A DNA stretch of 64,000 nt, taken from positions 1,178,001-1,242,000 of the forward strand of contig CADCXD010000001.1 of assembly GCA_902806575.1 (NCBI GenBank), written 5' to 3'. Shown piece after piece: positions 22,290-33,778 of this stretch. Position 1 is the stretch's first letter; every line of letters begins with the position of its first letter. A program made the position numbers and the translations under genes. Source of the DNA: Jackrogersella multiformis. Its lineage: Eukaryota; Ascomycota; Sordariomycetes; Xylariales; Hypoxylaceae. A model generated the notes under the pieces. It was not told where the DNA came from. It saw only the letters and a program-made list of their open reading frames with translations, and made no database searches.

Positions 22290-22863
22290 TTAGCGAGTAG
22301 ACGGAGGCGTGGGCTGAAGGCTGTCAAAGTCTCCAAAGATCTGGGATTGCTTAGCCACACAAGTCGATCCCGAACTGGAATTCGTGCATGCCAAGTCAGG
22401 TGTGATAAGTCCAGAGGCTTCGAATTTGGGCGTGCTGTATTTACTGTTAGCCATCGTCATCATAGTATTAACAACATATAGTAGATTGTGTGCTAGTATA
22501 AGAATATACACACCTCCCAGGACATGCCACCTCAACCATAGTTAAGCCAGCGATTCCGGTCGTCTGGTAGATGAACGAGACGTTTGAGTTGTCGCAGGGC
22601 CACCGGTTGGAGCTTACGGGGCTTGGCTTCGAAGTCGAATTGCGGCTACAGGATGTGTTGATGCCAGTGCCCGTATCAGCGAAATTGAACGAGGTGATGT
22701 TTTTGGCGCCATCAACACTATCTACGGACGTGCTGAAGTTGGAGACTGTATAATTGGATGGATAGATACAGTCTATAGCCTCGAGGCTCGTGGGAATGGC
22801 ATATTTCAAGGCCGTCGAAGTTGCTGACGAGACCAGAAGGGCGAATAACGGATTGACACGCAT
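22290..22863 (-). CDS. Small secreted cysteine-containing protein, function unknown
   Basis: Two exons, 22863-22514 and 22434-22290, encode 164 residues. The first 18 residues (MRVNPLFALLVSSATSTA) form a plausible signal peptide. The mature part has six cysteines (in IDC, NTSC, WPCD, ACPG, LACT and STCV), many Asn/Ser/Thr with several N-glycosylation sequons (NYT, NFS, NIT, NTS, NSS), and no membrane segment. The size, secretion and even cysteine number resemble fungal apoplastic or effector-like proteins; an AA1-like fold is possible but not shown. The intron (22513-22435) has a GTGTGT donor, a CTAAC branch site and a TACAG acceptor. An alternative acceptor nine bases earlier would also keep the frame. 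The start at 22863 was chosen over an upstream in-frame Met because only this one gives a signal peptide. Confidence 0.7.
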
Positions 22864-24082
22864 TTTCTGGTAGTTGTGGGTGGATGTTGCGTAGATGATG
22901 CGAGGCCAGTTGGTATAAGGGGCGTATTGTGATTGTGTAGACACCAAAGAAAAGAGCCTTGGGTTTTATTAAAGAATTGGAAGTTCTCAATTTGCTCGTC
23001 ACTTGTTACCTAATACCTAGGCAGTCAAACTTGATCTTCAGAACGATGCTATGAGCCATGAGGTGGACCTTGGTGCCCTAAGTGCCCGTTTTAAGTCAAG
23101 TCCTGCAATTCCGGGGAAAGACTCCCCCCTGCCAAGACATCGCCATTCATCTATTGATTAATTTAGATCGGTATGTTCCTTCTATATGAATTACCGAGTA
23201 CGAATCTACCCTCGCTTATCTTTGTAAGCCGCTGAAGCCATGAAAGCCGTGTTGCAGATCCCGACGTAATCAGATGAATGATTCGCTGAAAATCGTACAC
23301 ACTTTCCACAAAAGGGCATATTACGTACCCATCAGCTTCCTGCGCGTAACCGGTAGGATGGCCCTGCAGGGGCCAGGAGACAAACAACCTTTCTGCTCAA
23401 CACCATCTGATATCCTTACATAAACAGCGGCTACCTATGTCCAAGTACCTGTCTTAGGTCTGGTATTTTTACTACCTACTTACCTAGGTAGGTACCTGGG
23501 AGTGAAAATATGTGTACTTGACAATGAATGCCATCCTTAGGTAGCTTCCAAGGTTTCTTTCATACATGGATCCAGTGTGTGTTTCGTACCTCGTACCTAC
23601 ATGTAAGCTGCAAGGTAGATCTCATTTTCAAAGCCCAACTGTAGCTCCGCCACTTATGTCTCTGTGTATTATACCTAGTTACTAAGTACCTAGTGAAGAG
23701 CAAACATATTATCAGAGATCTACCTAGGAGGTAGGTACGTAATTCAGACAAGTGAAATAAATCGGATATGTACATAAACAATACTCCGCCATAACGGGGC
23801 GGGAAGAGGGCGAATACTTACATAGTACATGTATGAACCTAGGTAGTATGTATGTATAAGTGATATGTATATAGGTGGATCGATTACTTCATTGGTCAAC
23901 CCCGCTATCTCACTTAACGCGTCGTCTCTGCGCAAGCCTAATCTTTAACTCCAACTTCAACTCTAACCATTAAGAAAACGAAGACTCTTGCAATAATATT
24001 GCCCATTTGATAAATAGATAATTAAGTCCTCTTCACCCTTTCTAACGATCACCATATGATGATATGATCTGTTAGTATTAGA
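22864..24082. other. Intergenic region small secreted protein - nas2
   Basis: Divergent spacer between the secreted-protein gene (left, minus) and nas2 (right, plus). AT-rich, with CCTAGGTAGGTACC copies near 23480, 23720 and 23840. No supported gene. Confidence 0.5.
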
Positions 24083-24985
24083 ATGGGCCTCCCATTAAGA
24101 ATGGATAACATCCACGCACCTACGGTTCTTGCGGGACCATCGTCCCGGCCGCTAACAAACGGGAATGCGAAGCACCTATCCTTTGCCGAGCTTCAGATCA
24201 AGAAGGAGAATCTGGAGGCCGAGCTGAAAGCACTGAGTAGTGTCCTTGACTCGGTTGGTGGTTTTCCCGTTTTCCCTTTCTATTTATATAGATATTAGTC
24301 CTGATTCCATCCGCAGCATGGTGTCAATATGGAAACGCCTCTTACCACAGCCGATGGATTTCCTAGAGCGGATATCGATGTCGCGCAAAGTAGGTTTCTT
24401 TTCACATTTCTGATAGAAATATTTGCTGGGTTGAAACTAATCTTTCGCGGTAGTACGCACTACTCGGGCACGAATCATTCACCTGAAGAATGATTACAAA
24501 GACCTTATGAACGCTATAGAGAAGCAGCTCCACCAACATTTTGCGAGTATTCAAGACACAGATGATGTTGCCCCTACGTCGACAAACCGTGCCGATATGC
24601 TAGGCGACTCGATTCTAGCCACATTGGAAGAACCCTTTGCCAAGGTTAATAGCATCGTTGCAGATAGCCCGGCAGAATCGGCCGGCTTGAAACCCGGAGA
24701 CGAGATCCGAAATTTCGGATATGTAAATAAGGGCAACCATGATGGTCTCAAGAAAGTAGCAGAATGTGTTCAAGGAAATGAAGGTGTAAGTCAAACCAAC
24801 CAGTTTTTGAGTCGCAAAGGCTCGATTGTAGATTGTAAACCTAATAATCGACACAGCAAAGGATCCTCGTTAAAATATCCCGTCGAACTGAGTCGAGTGG
24901 AAGACAAGAACTACAACTGAATTTGACCCCTCGACGCGATTGGGGAGGTAGAGGCCTATTAGGGTGTCATATCTTGCCGTTGTAG
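24083..24985 (+). CDS. nas2: 26S proteasome assembly chaperone Nas2 / PSMD9-like (PDZ domain)
   Basis: Chaperone that binds the Rpt base ATPases during proteasome assembly. Four exons close in frame: 24083-24253, 24317-24389, 24454-24785 and 24857-24985, giving 234 residues, the family length. The N-terminal half is helical/coiled coil (SFAELQIKKENLEAELKAL, DIDVAQIRTTRARIIHLKND). The C-terminal half is a PDZ-like domain: FAKVNSIVADSPAESAGLKP, GDEIRNFGYV, ILVKISRRTE. It ends with the conserved LTPRRDWGGRGLLGCHILPL. Donors are GTTGGT (unusual), GTAGGT and GTAAGT. The downstream Met at 24101 in MDNIHAPTV is an equally good start. The gene sits about 7 kb from proteasome subunit pup3. Confidence 0.92.
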
Positions 24986-26346
24986 GGGATTATAGTAGCC
25001 GGAGGGATACTGGGCGATGTCGAATGCTTTATTCCTCGTACAAATGTTCCTGCCTACCGCTATTCCCGACTATCGCTTTCTTCTGGTAGCATGAGACTCT
25101 TTCCGATAGATTGGCGAGATACATGGTTTAGTAATCATAGAGGCCACACTGATCATCAGACTATGCTTCGTGGGAGGTCAAGTAGGGAGGGCTATCAATC
25201 CATTTGGCACGACAAGCGGCTTCGAAAATAGGCCGATCTGGGAAGTCTACTGTGTTAGTGGATACATAAGGCACTACTCTTGCCTGACCTGATGGATGCC
25301 CAGCCTACTTCCACACAATAAGGCTGTGAACACGATAATAGTTGGGTCCACCTTGTTCAGAGATAGAATAAGCTACCCAAATAACTGGTGAGGTTGTCGC
25401 AGTTCGTCTTCCGGTTACCTTCCAGTTACCTGATAGCCAAGCAGGCGCCAAGTCAACTCAACTGGCAAGAATTGATGCAATAACAGCATACCTACTGTAC
25501 TAAGAGTAAACTGGGAAAATAGAGATTAGGTAGGAAAAAAAGACAAAATAAACATAGTTAAATATAGTGAAACAGCACGGCTAGATCAGATTGGTTTCCG
25601 TAGAACGTGATAGAACCAACCGTCTTGGATTCCCTTGTTCTAGGTAGACAACAGTAAAAGCCTAACAGATAAGAAATTTCAGTAGGTACCTAGGAACCTA
25701 GGTAGGTAGATAAATAGAAATCGATATTACAATATCATACCGGTGCTTTTCAGCTCCTTCCCGCATAGAAATACTATGAATGCATATGTGTAAGAGGTAG
25801 CTGCCTCATACGTACCTTTATTTTAATTGGACGCCTGTGCTCAGGTTGGGTACATGCAGTACGTACATGCTACACAAGGAGACAGAATGATAGAAAGAAC
25901 TCGTTCACCTCAAATGTGCGTCATTCCTTCCATGTACCTAGGTAGGTAGCCCATTCCATTAATGCCCAGGGATCACGTGATGCCCCGCAACCGTGCGCCC
26001 GATTTTTTTTATGAGGGAAACCCAACCTTAATAATATTACCTAGATCACTTGCCAGGTCCCGCCTCCAAGCCAAACTCTCAAAAATCAATTAATCCGCCC
26101 ATCACTTCACCAACAACCAACTTTTGCGATACCACCAAGACCATCTCCAAGTGTCTTTTAATAACATCAAGTACGTTCGCTCACCAGCATCTCGGTATAT
26201 CTCATAGATACCCACGTCGAGATTGACAATCAATTGTTTTTTTTTAAACAATCTTCTACTTCTTTTAATCGATCCCCCACTAACATCAAGTGTACCTAGT
26301 CTTCCCCGTTTTCTGTTTACCTCACACCAACAGAAGGCTTCCCAAG
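24986..26346. other. Intergenic region nas2-ran
   Basis: Nas2 3' flank and ran promoter. The pyrimidine-rich leader near 26050-26340 probably contains a 5' UTR intron (GTACGT donor at 26171, CACTAAC branch site near 26280). CCTAGGTA copies lie near 25685 and 25940. No gene seen. Confidence 0.5.
25972..25981. promoter_or_regulatory. E-box-type palindrome ATCACGTGAT upstream of ran
   Basis: Ten-base perfect palindrome with a CACGTG core, about 370 bp before the Ran start codon. CACGTG is bound by bHLH factors such as Cbf1 in fungi; its use here is inference. Confidence 0.4.
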
Positions 26347-27318
<972 letters not shown>

Positions 27319-28556
27319 ATCAGCCATGAGGAAAGGACATGTCGCGTGGATAGGATGGATCACGGTAATACTTTGACATCAGGAAGGATAAGGGGGCTCC
27401 TTGTGTGAGCTATTGCAGAACAGTTACACGAGCTCTGGATTGAGGTCGAGAGCCTTTGATGACCGTTGATTTCATATGCATGGCTGCGTTTGCAGCTTCT
27501 AGATAGCAACACCCCAATAGACAGTTATGAGAAAGGAATTGCAGTCTAATCGGTCTAATCAGTCGATTATGTATTGCCTACCTAGGTAGCTGTATAGGTA
27601 TTTTTACATTTTGACTAACAAGGTACCCAGATACATATAAATGTGATATTCAATTTACCGCCGAAGACCTTCCAATTTCGTCCAGATGTCCAGATATACA
27701 GATGTACAGATATGAAATGTGCTGAAAAAAAAATTAACAATGGAAAAAGGCAACGTACCTAGTCCCGCTGTGCTTATCCGACAGTTCTTGCAAGTTTAGG
27801 TAGGTACCCTAAGGTACACCTCCTAATGATGCAAGTCATAACATTTGTCCAATCGAAATGGATTTCTGGACCCCAAGATAGTTTAGTAGCAGGGATGCTA
27901 GCGTTTGTTTAGATGGGGCACGCAACGCACTGGCACCTGGTGACCACTGGGCAGAGTTTGTAGCTCTAGGCCCGGACACAGCGATAGTGGGAAGGTGCTG
28001 GCCTTGAACCTTGCTGCTAGAGCCTAGCTCGGAGGTAAAAAGCTAGGTTAGAAAGCTACCAGGTACCTGCCTACCTAGGTACTAAAGATACAGAATTTGA
28101 GAGAACACGTTGCTGTGTACGATACAGTAGTATTTGTAAAAGATCCACCTTCAAACTCATGAGCAACAAATTCCTTTTCACTACAATCTCTAATAAATGT
28201 ACTTTAACACATCCTTCGTTTTTACATTACGAGGCCTGTTATTTTCCGTGGCAACTTTTCAAGTAGTTGCATACCTTACCTTAGGTAGGTAGGAGCTTGG
28301 ACTAAAAAAGTAAAGAATAATAAAAACGACATGTGGCATCTTTGAAGCGCCGCATGCCCTTCTCTCATTCATATCACCCACACCCCTCCATCGATTCCAG
28401 TCCTCGGTCGAGCCAATTCCGTTCGATTGCGTGCTCATCGATAGGTACTAATTAACTACAGCTCCCCCTGACATCCCACTACGCATTGTCTGGTTACCTA
28501 GGTATATCAGAAAATAAGATCCGCCAACATAATCCCCCCCACCTTCGTCGGCTGCC
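27319..28556. other. Intergenic region ran-SERCA
   Basis: Ran 3' flank and the calcium pump promoter. Several CCTAGGTA/GGTACC copies occur (27580, 27800, 28060-28080, 28285, 28497). No gene supported. Confidence 0.5.
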
Positions 28557-31500
28557 ATGGAGAGCGCATTCGCGAAGCCTATCTATGAGGTCCTGGCAAA
28601 TTTTCAAGTAGACGCAAAAGCAGGTCTCACGGATGAACAGATTGATCAGTCGCGAGCTAAGTATGGCAAGAATTGTATGTTGCGCTGCGTGAAGCTGTAA
28701 TTTGACTCCCCAAGGCCAAGACTCGTACTAATAGATGCAGCTATCCCGGATGAACCGCCTACTCCCCTATGGGAACTCATTCTCGAGCAGTTCAAGGATC
28801 AACTCGTCATAATACTTCTAGGCTCTGCAGCTGTTTCTTTCGTCTTGGCTCTCTTCGAAAATGAAGAAAGTGGCTGGAGCGCATTTGTAGATCCCTTAGT
28901 TGTAAGTCCTCCTCTAGTTTTCCCTCTAGCTTTCAACTTGCGACTCAGAAGCTTACGTAGCCAAATATCAGATTCTGACCATTCTCGTACTCAATGCCGT
29001 CGTCGGTGTATCCCAAGAAAGCAGCGCCGAGAAAGCGATCGCCGCGCTCCAAGAATATTCCGCCAACATCGCTAGTGTGATCAGAAACAATGGACATGTC
29101 TCGCGCGTCAAGGCCGAAGAGTTGGTCCCTGGCGATATCGTATCGGTGTCGGTTGGTGATAGGATCCCCGCCGACTGCCGTGTTGTCTCGATCGAAAGCA
29201 ACAGTTTCGCTGTAGACCAGGCTATCCTGACTGGTGAGAGCGAAAGCGTTGGGAAGGATCATGTTGCCGTCGTGAACGATGAAAAGGCGGTGCTCCAAGA
29301 CCAGATCAACATGCTTTTCTCGGGAACCACTGTCGTAACTGGCCGTGCCAGGGCGATCGTTGTTCTCACTGGATCGAACACCGCGATCGGCGACATTCAC
29401 GAGAGTATCGCTGCTCAGATTTCCGAGCCGACTCCTTTGAAGCAGAAGCTCAACGATTTTGGTGACTCGTTGGCCAAGGTTATTACAGTAATTTGTGTTC
29501 TCGTATGGTTGATCAACATCCCGAACTTTGCGGATCCTAGTCATGGAAACTGGACCAAAGGCGCCATTTACTACCTGAAGATTGCTGTTTCTCTTGGTGT
29601 TGCAGCAATTCCCGAGGGACTCGCCGTCGTCATTACGACATGTTTAGCTTTAGGAACCCGCAAGATGGCAGCAAAGAATGCTGTCGTCCGAAGCTTGCCA
29701 TCCGTGGAAACCCTGGGCAGCTGCAGTGTTATCTGCTCAGATAAGACCGGCACTCTCACGACGAACCAAATGAGCGTGAGCAAGGTCGTCTACTTAAGCG
29801 AGGATGGCACAGACCTGGAGGAGCTTGATGTCGAGGGTACCACATTTTCGCCGAAAGGTGATATCAAACGAAATGGCAAGGTTGTGAGGGATCTCTCTCA
29901 GAGCTCAAGTACGGTCCGCCAGATGACCGAGGTAGCCGCGCTATGTAACGATGCTCGGCTCGTGTACGATACCCGAGCTGGTACTTTCTCCAATGTAGGA
30001 GAGCCTACTGAAGGAGCCCTAAGGGTTCTAGCTGAAAAGATCGGACCATGTGCACCGGCGGACTTGAGCCTTGACGACTGCATCCATCATGCTAGCACCT
30101 GGTATGAGTCCAAGTTTCCTCGGCTAGCTACGTACGAATTCTCCCGTGACCGCAAAAGCATGTCCGTCCTCATTCAAGCCGGCGAGCAAAAGAAGCTTCT
30201 CGTTAAGGGCGCGCCTGAATCCATTATCGAGCGCTGCGCATACACTCTTGTTGGTGCCGATGGCAAACGTGTTCGTATCAACGATGAACTTCGCGCTCTT
30301 CTTCTGAAGGAAGTAGTCGAATATGGCAACCGTGGACTGCGAGTTATTGCTCTTGCTAGCCTGGATGATGTTGGATCCAATCCCCTACTTCAAAATGCCA
30401 AGTCGACAGCCCAATATGCTCAACTGGAACAGAATCTCACCTTATTAGGACTTGTCGGCATGTTAGATCCTCCTCGACCAGAAGTCGCTGGTGCCATCGA
30501 AAAGTGCAAGAATGCTGGAATCAGGGTTATCGTTATCACTGGTGACAACCGCAATACGGCAGAGAGCATCTGCCGCCAAATCGGTGTCTTTGGTGAATAT
30601 GAAGATCTCAAGGGCAAGAGTTTTACCGGCCGAGAATTTGACAACCTGAGTCCCAGCGAGCAGCTAGACGCAGCAAAGAACGCATCGCTTTTCTCCCGTG
30701 TAGAACCTAGTCATAAGTCGAAACTTGTCGATCTCCTCCAGTCTCTCGGCGAGGTCGTAGCTATGACAGGCGACGGTGTCAATGATGCTCCAGCTCTAAA
30801 GAAAGCGGATATTGGCGTCGCAATGGGCTCTGGTACCGATGTTTCTAAGCTGGCGGCTGATATGGTTCTAGCTGATGACAACTTTGCTACCATTGAGGTG
30901 GCCATCGAGGAAGGCCGATCTATCTACAACAACACGCAACAGTTCATCCGATATCTTATCTCTTCAAACATTGGAGAGGTCGTCTCTATCTTCCTCACTG
31001 CTGCCCTTGGGATGCCAGAGGCTCTCATTCCTGTCCAACTCTTGTGGGTTAACCTCGTTACCGATGGCCTGCCAGCAACAGCCTTATCTTTCAACCCCCC
31101 GGATCATGATATTATGAAGAGACAGCCACGAAAGCGTGACGAGGCACTCATTGGCGGGTGGTTATTTATCCGATACTTGGTCATTGGCACTTACGTCGGT
31201 ATTGCCACTGTCGCTGGATATGCCTGGTGGTTCATGTATAACCCCGAGGGACCTCAGATCACCTTTTACCAGCTTTCGCATTTCCATCGATGCTCTACCG
31301 AGTTCTCGGACATTGGATGTGAAATGTTCAGTAACGACATGTCCAAGGCAGGGTCGACGATATCCCTCTCCATCCTTGTTGTCATCGAGATGCTGAACGC
31401 CATGAACGCCCTATCATCTAGCGAATCTCTACTGACTCTGCCGCTCTGGGAAAACATGATGTTAGTCTATGCTGTTGGGCTGTCGATGGCGCTTCACTTT

Positions 31501-31745
31501 GGACTCCTATACACGCCATTCCTCCAGAGCCTTTTTTCCATCTTGCCTCTGAACTGGACTGAGTGGAAAGCGGTGCTTATCATCAGCGCCCCAGTTATGT
31601 AAGTTAACCTCATACCCGTAATGAAATGCACCCAGTATGCTGACATTTTAACAGTATCATCGATGAAGTTCTCAAAGCCATTGAAAGGCAGTTCTTCATC
31701 CAGAAGATAACAGATGAAGTTACAAAGACTAAGAAGGAAGCGTAA
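28557..31745 (+). CDS. SERCA-type calcium-transporting P-type ATPase
   Basis: P2A ATPase that pumps Ca2+ into the endoplasmic reticulum. Four exons close in frame: 28557-28674, 28741-28901, 28972-31598 and 31655-31745, giving 998 residues, the SERCA length. Landmarks are the actuator loop [11 protein letters not shown], the M4 calcium site [23 protein letters not shown], the phosphorylated Asp350 in [15 protein letters not shown], the nucleotide-binding KGAPES, and the hinge [23 protein letters not shown]5-M6 ([37 protein letters not shown]) carry further calcium-site residues, which favours SERCA over Golgi PMR1-type pumps. The protein ends in KKEA, a KKXX dilysine ER-retrieval signal. Introns split codons at residues 40 and near the C-terminus. 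Confidence 0.96.
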
Positions 31746-32140
31746 CCGGCTTAGACCTTGGTTTCTAGATAGCAGATTAGACTAGACTAGATATACTATA
31801 TTGCTACATATGCATGTTCAGCTACGCACTCTAAATAAGACTATGAATTGATTATGAATTGATGAGAAACACGTTTATCTAAGGTATTTGTCTTGGCATT
31901 TGTGACCTCGAATAAGGTGCTATTTAGATAGTAGGACAATGATAGCCTTTCTTCGCCATCGTCATGTCTACTTCTTGCTACGGTTCGATGACACCACGAC
32001 AATAATATCGCCGAACTGTGTCCACTTCTAGAGATGGTAATATGACCGATTCGCCATGTTCAGATCATCTGCCACCCAGGAAACTATCTTAATACACCCT
32101 GGAAACTCGAGATGATACGGGACTAGACGCTATGAGGTTC
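31746..32140. other. Convergent intergenic region SERCA-pup3
   Basis: Shared 3' flank of two convergent genes (395 bp). Nothing else recognisable. Confidence 0.6.
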
Positions 32141-33014
32141 TTAGTCTTGTCGGCCCTTTAGTAATCTCTTGGTGACCTTGTCCTTCTCAATAACGTATAC
32201 ATGCGCACCCCATCCAGACAGAGCATCTCGGTCCACAGCACTCAGCAGAGCCTGCGAGATGGTCTCGAAGAGATCCTCGGGCCCCTGAAACAAACGTGTT
32301 AGCAATGCTCCGTTCTCCAGGAAAGGTCTCGTCCCAGACGTGTATGGAGGTCCGGCAACTACTCACCAGGTCGGGCTCCCACAAACTCTCGCACATGCCG
32401 AACAGCTGCTCGGAGGCGGTGCCGCTGACGATGAAGTCCTTGGCGAAGTCGATGCAGCCGATGGAGTCGAAGCCGCAGATGAAGGGCTTGGAGGACTTGG
32501 GGTCGAGGCCGGCGACGACGGGGCTGACGAAGTAGGGGCCGAAGCGCTTCTCGTAGAGGGAGGAGGAGACGAGGTTGGCGAAGGTGGCGGGGGCGATGTT
32601 GCGCTCCTCGCGCAGCCGGTACATGTTGACCTTGTAGCGGAACAGATCCGAGACGGTGGACACGTCGGTGGCGAGGCCCGTCAGCCCCAGGAACACGTCG
32701 CCGTACTGGAAGATCTTGGGGAAGTTGTTCGACACCGTCAGCGACTGCAGGCCCAGCCGCAGGTCGCAGGCTATGGCCACGCAGTCCTTGCCTACCATGG
32801 CTACGCAGGCGCCGCCGTCTGTTCCAAGGGAGCGAGGCTGAGGTTAGCGGGACGGCTGTCTACGAGGATCGGAAAGGGTGGGAGAGCAAGCAAGCAAGCC
32901 AAGCTGCTTGGAAGCGGGTGTGCGCACTTATGGAGAAGGGTGACGACTGTTTGTATATGTTAGCTAGGCTGTTTCTTCTTAGGCGGGAGCTTCGTGGAGC
33001 TTGGGACTTACCAT
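32141..33014 (-). CDS. pup3: 20S proteasome subunit beta-3 (Pup3/PSMB3)
   Basis: Non-catalytic beta subunit of the 20S core. Four coding exons close in frame: 33014-33012, 32946-32928, 32818-32367 and 32284-32141, giving 205 residues, identical in length to yeast Pup3. The first coding exon is only the ATG, followed at once by GTAAGT; the second is 19 nt. Together they give [20 protein letters not shown], the conserved family start, which strongly supports the model. Other motifs are [34 protein letters not shown] and [21 protein letters not shown]. There is no propeptide or catalytic Thr, as expected for beta-3. Exon 3 is very GC-rich compared with the flanks. The UBX-domain gene diverges from it 764 bp away. 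Confidence 0.95.
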
Positions 33015-33778
33015 GGCGTCTTGTGTCAAGAAGCAATGAAGAAGGTGACGATAAAGTGCCCAGTCAGACCAGTCGTAATATATTGGGTTTTTGTGTTTTC
33101 CTTTTCCCCTTCGACAATCGGTTCGTTGGTGTAGATATTTAGTGGTTGTGAAGAGGGTCGTTTTTGGTGAGAACAGCTTAATGGGACTGGCCGGGCTGAA
33201 GGTTGGTGGTTGCAATGCAGCAACAGGTAAAGGCTGCTACTACTTGCTCGTTAGCGTCGGCAAGGCAAACACGTCTGGCGCGGCAGCTTCAGCTCCAGAT
33301 CGGGTTTGGTCGCTATTAACTCTACGGTCTCTCTCGGGAAAATAGCGGCCTATTAGGACATTGAAAAAGAATATGGAAGGTACATAGGTACTTATGTATG
33401 TATATGTGGAAACACGGATCCATGGATGTGACTATTGCCCCTCCATTCAACCCCAATTCATCAGCAGGAAGCTGCCTGTAGCTATACCAAAAGGCTAACG
33501 TAATCCTAGGTACTTTACCTTCCAACCAACGACACCGTTAGATGAACATATTCTTTCATATTCTTCCTACGTCTTAGGACGTTTATAATTGCATAGAGAC
33601 CCCTTTTTCTCTTTATTAATTACAATTGTCGTTGCCAAGGTATTCGTTAAACTCATAAGAAGGTCTTATAAGAAATAAGAAACACTTCTTCTACCACTTG
33701 GGCTTTCGGACCTTTGTTCTCTTTGATACCTTACAAGTGTCACCGAGTTCTAAATACCCGCACCACCATCCAGCTCCT
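33015..33778. other. Divergent promoter region pup3 / UBX gene
   Basis: Shared 5' region of two genes of the ubiquitin-proteasome system. I looked for the yeast Rpn4 element (GGTGGCAAA) and did not see an exact copy. One CCTAGGTA-like copy lies near 33510. Confidence 0.5.

Noticed and set aside
32340..32963. 207-codon plus-strand frame rich in Gly/Ala/Glu
   Set aside because: Antisense shadow of GC-rich pup3 exon 3.
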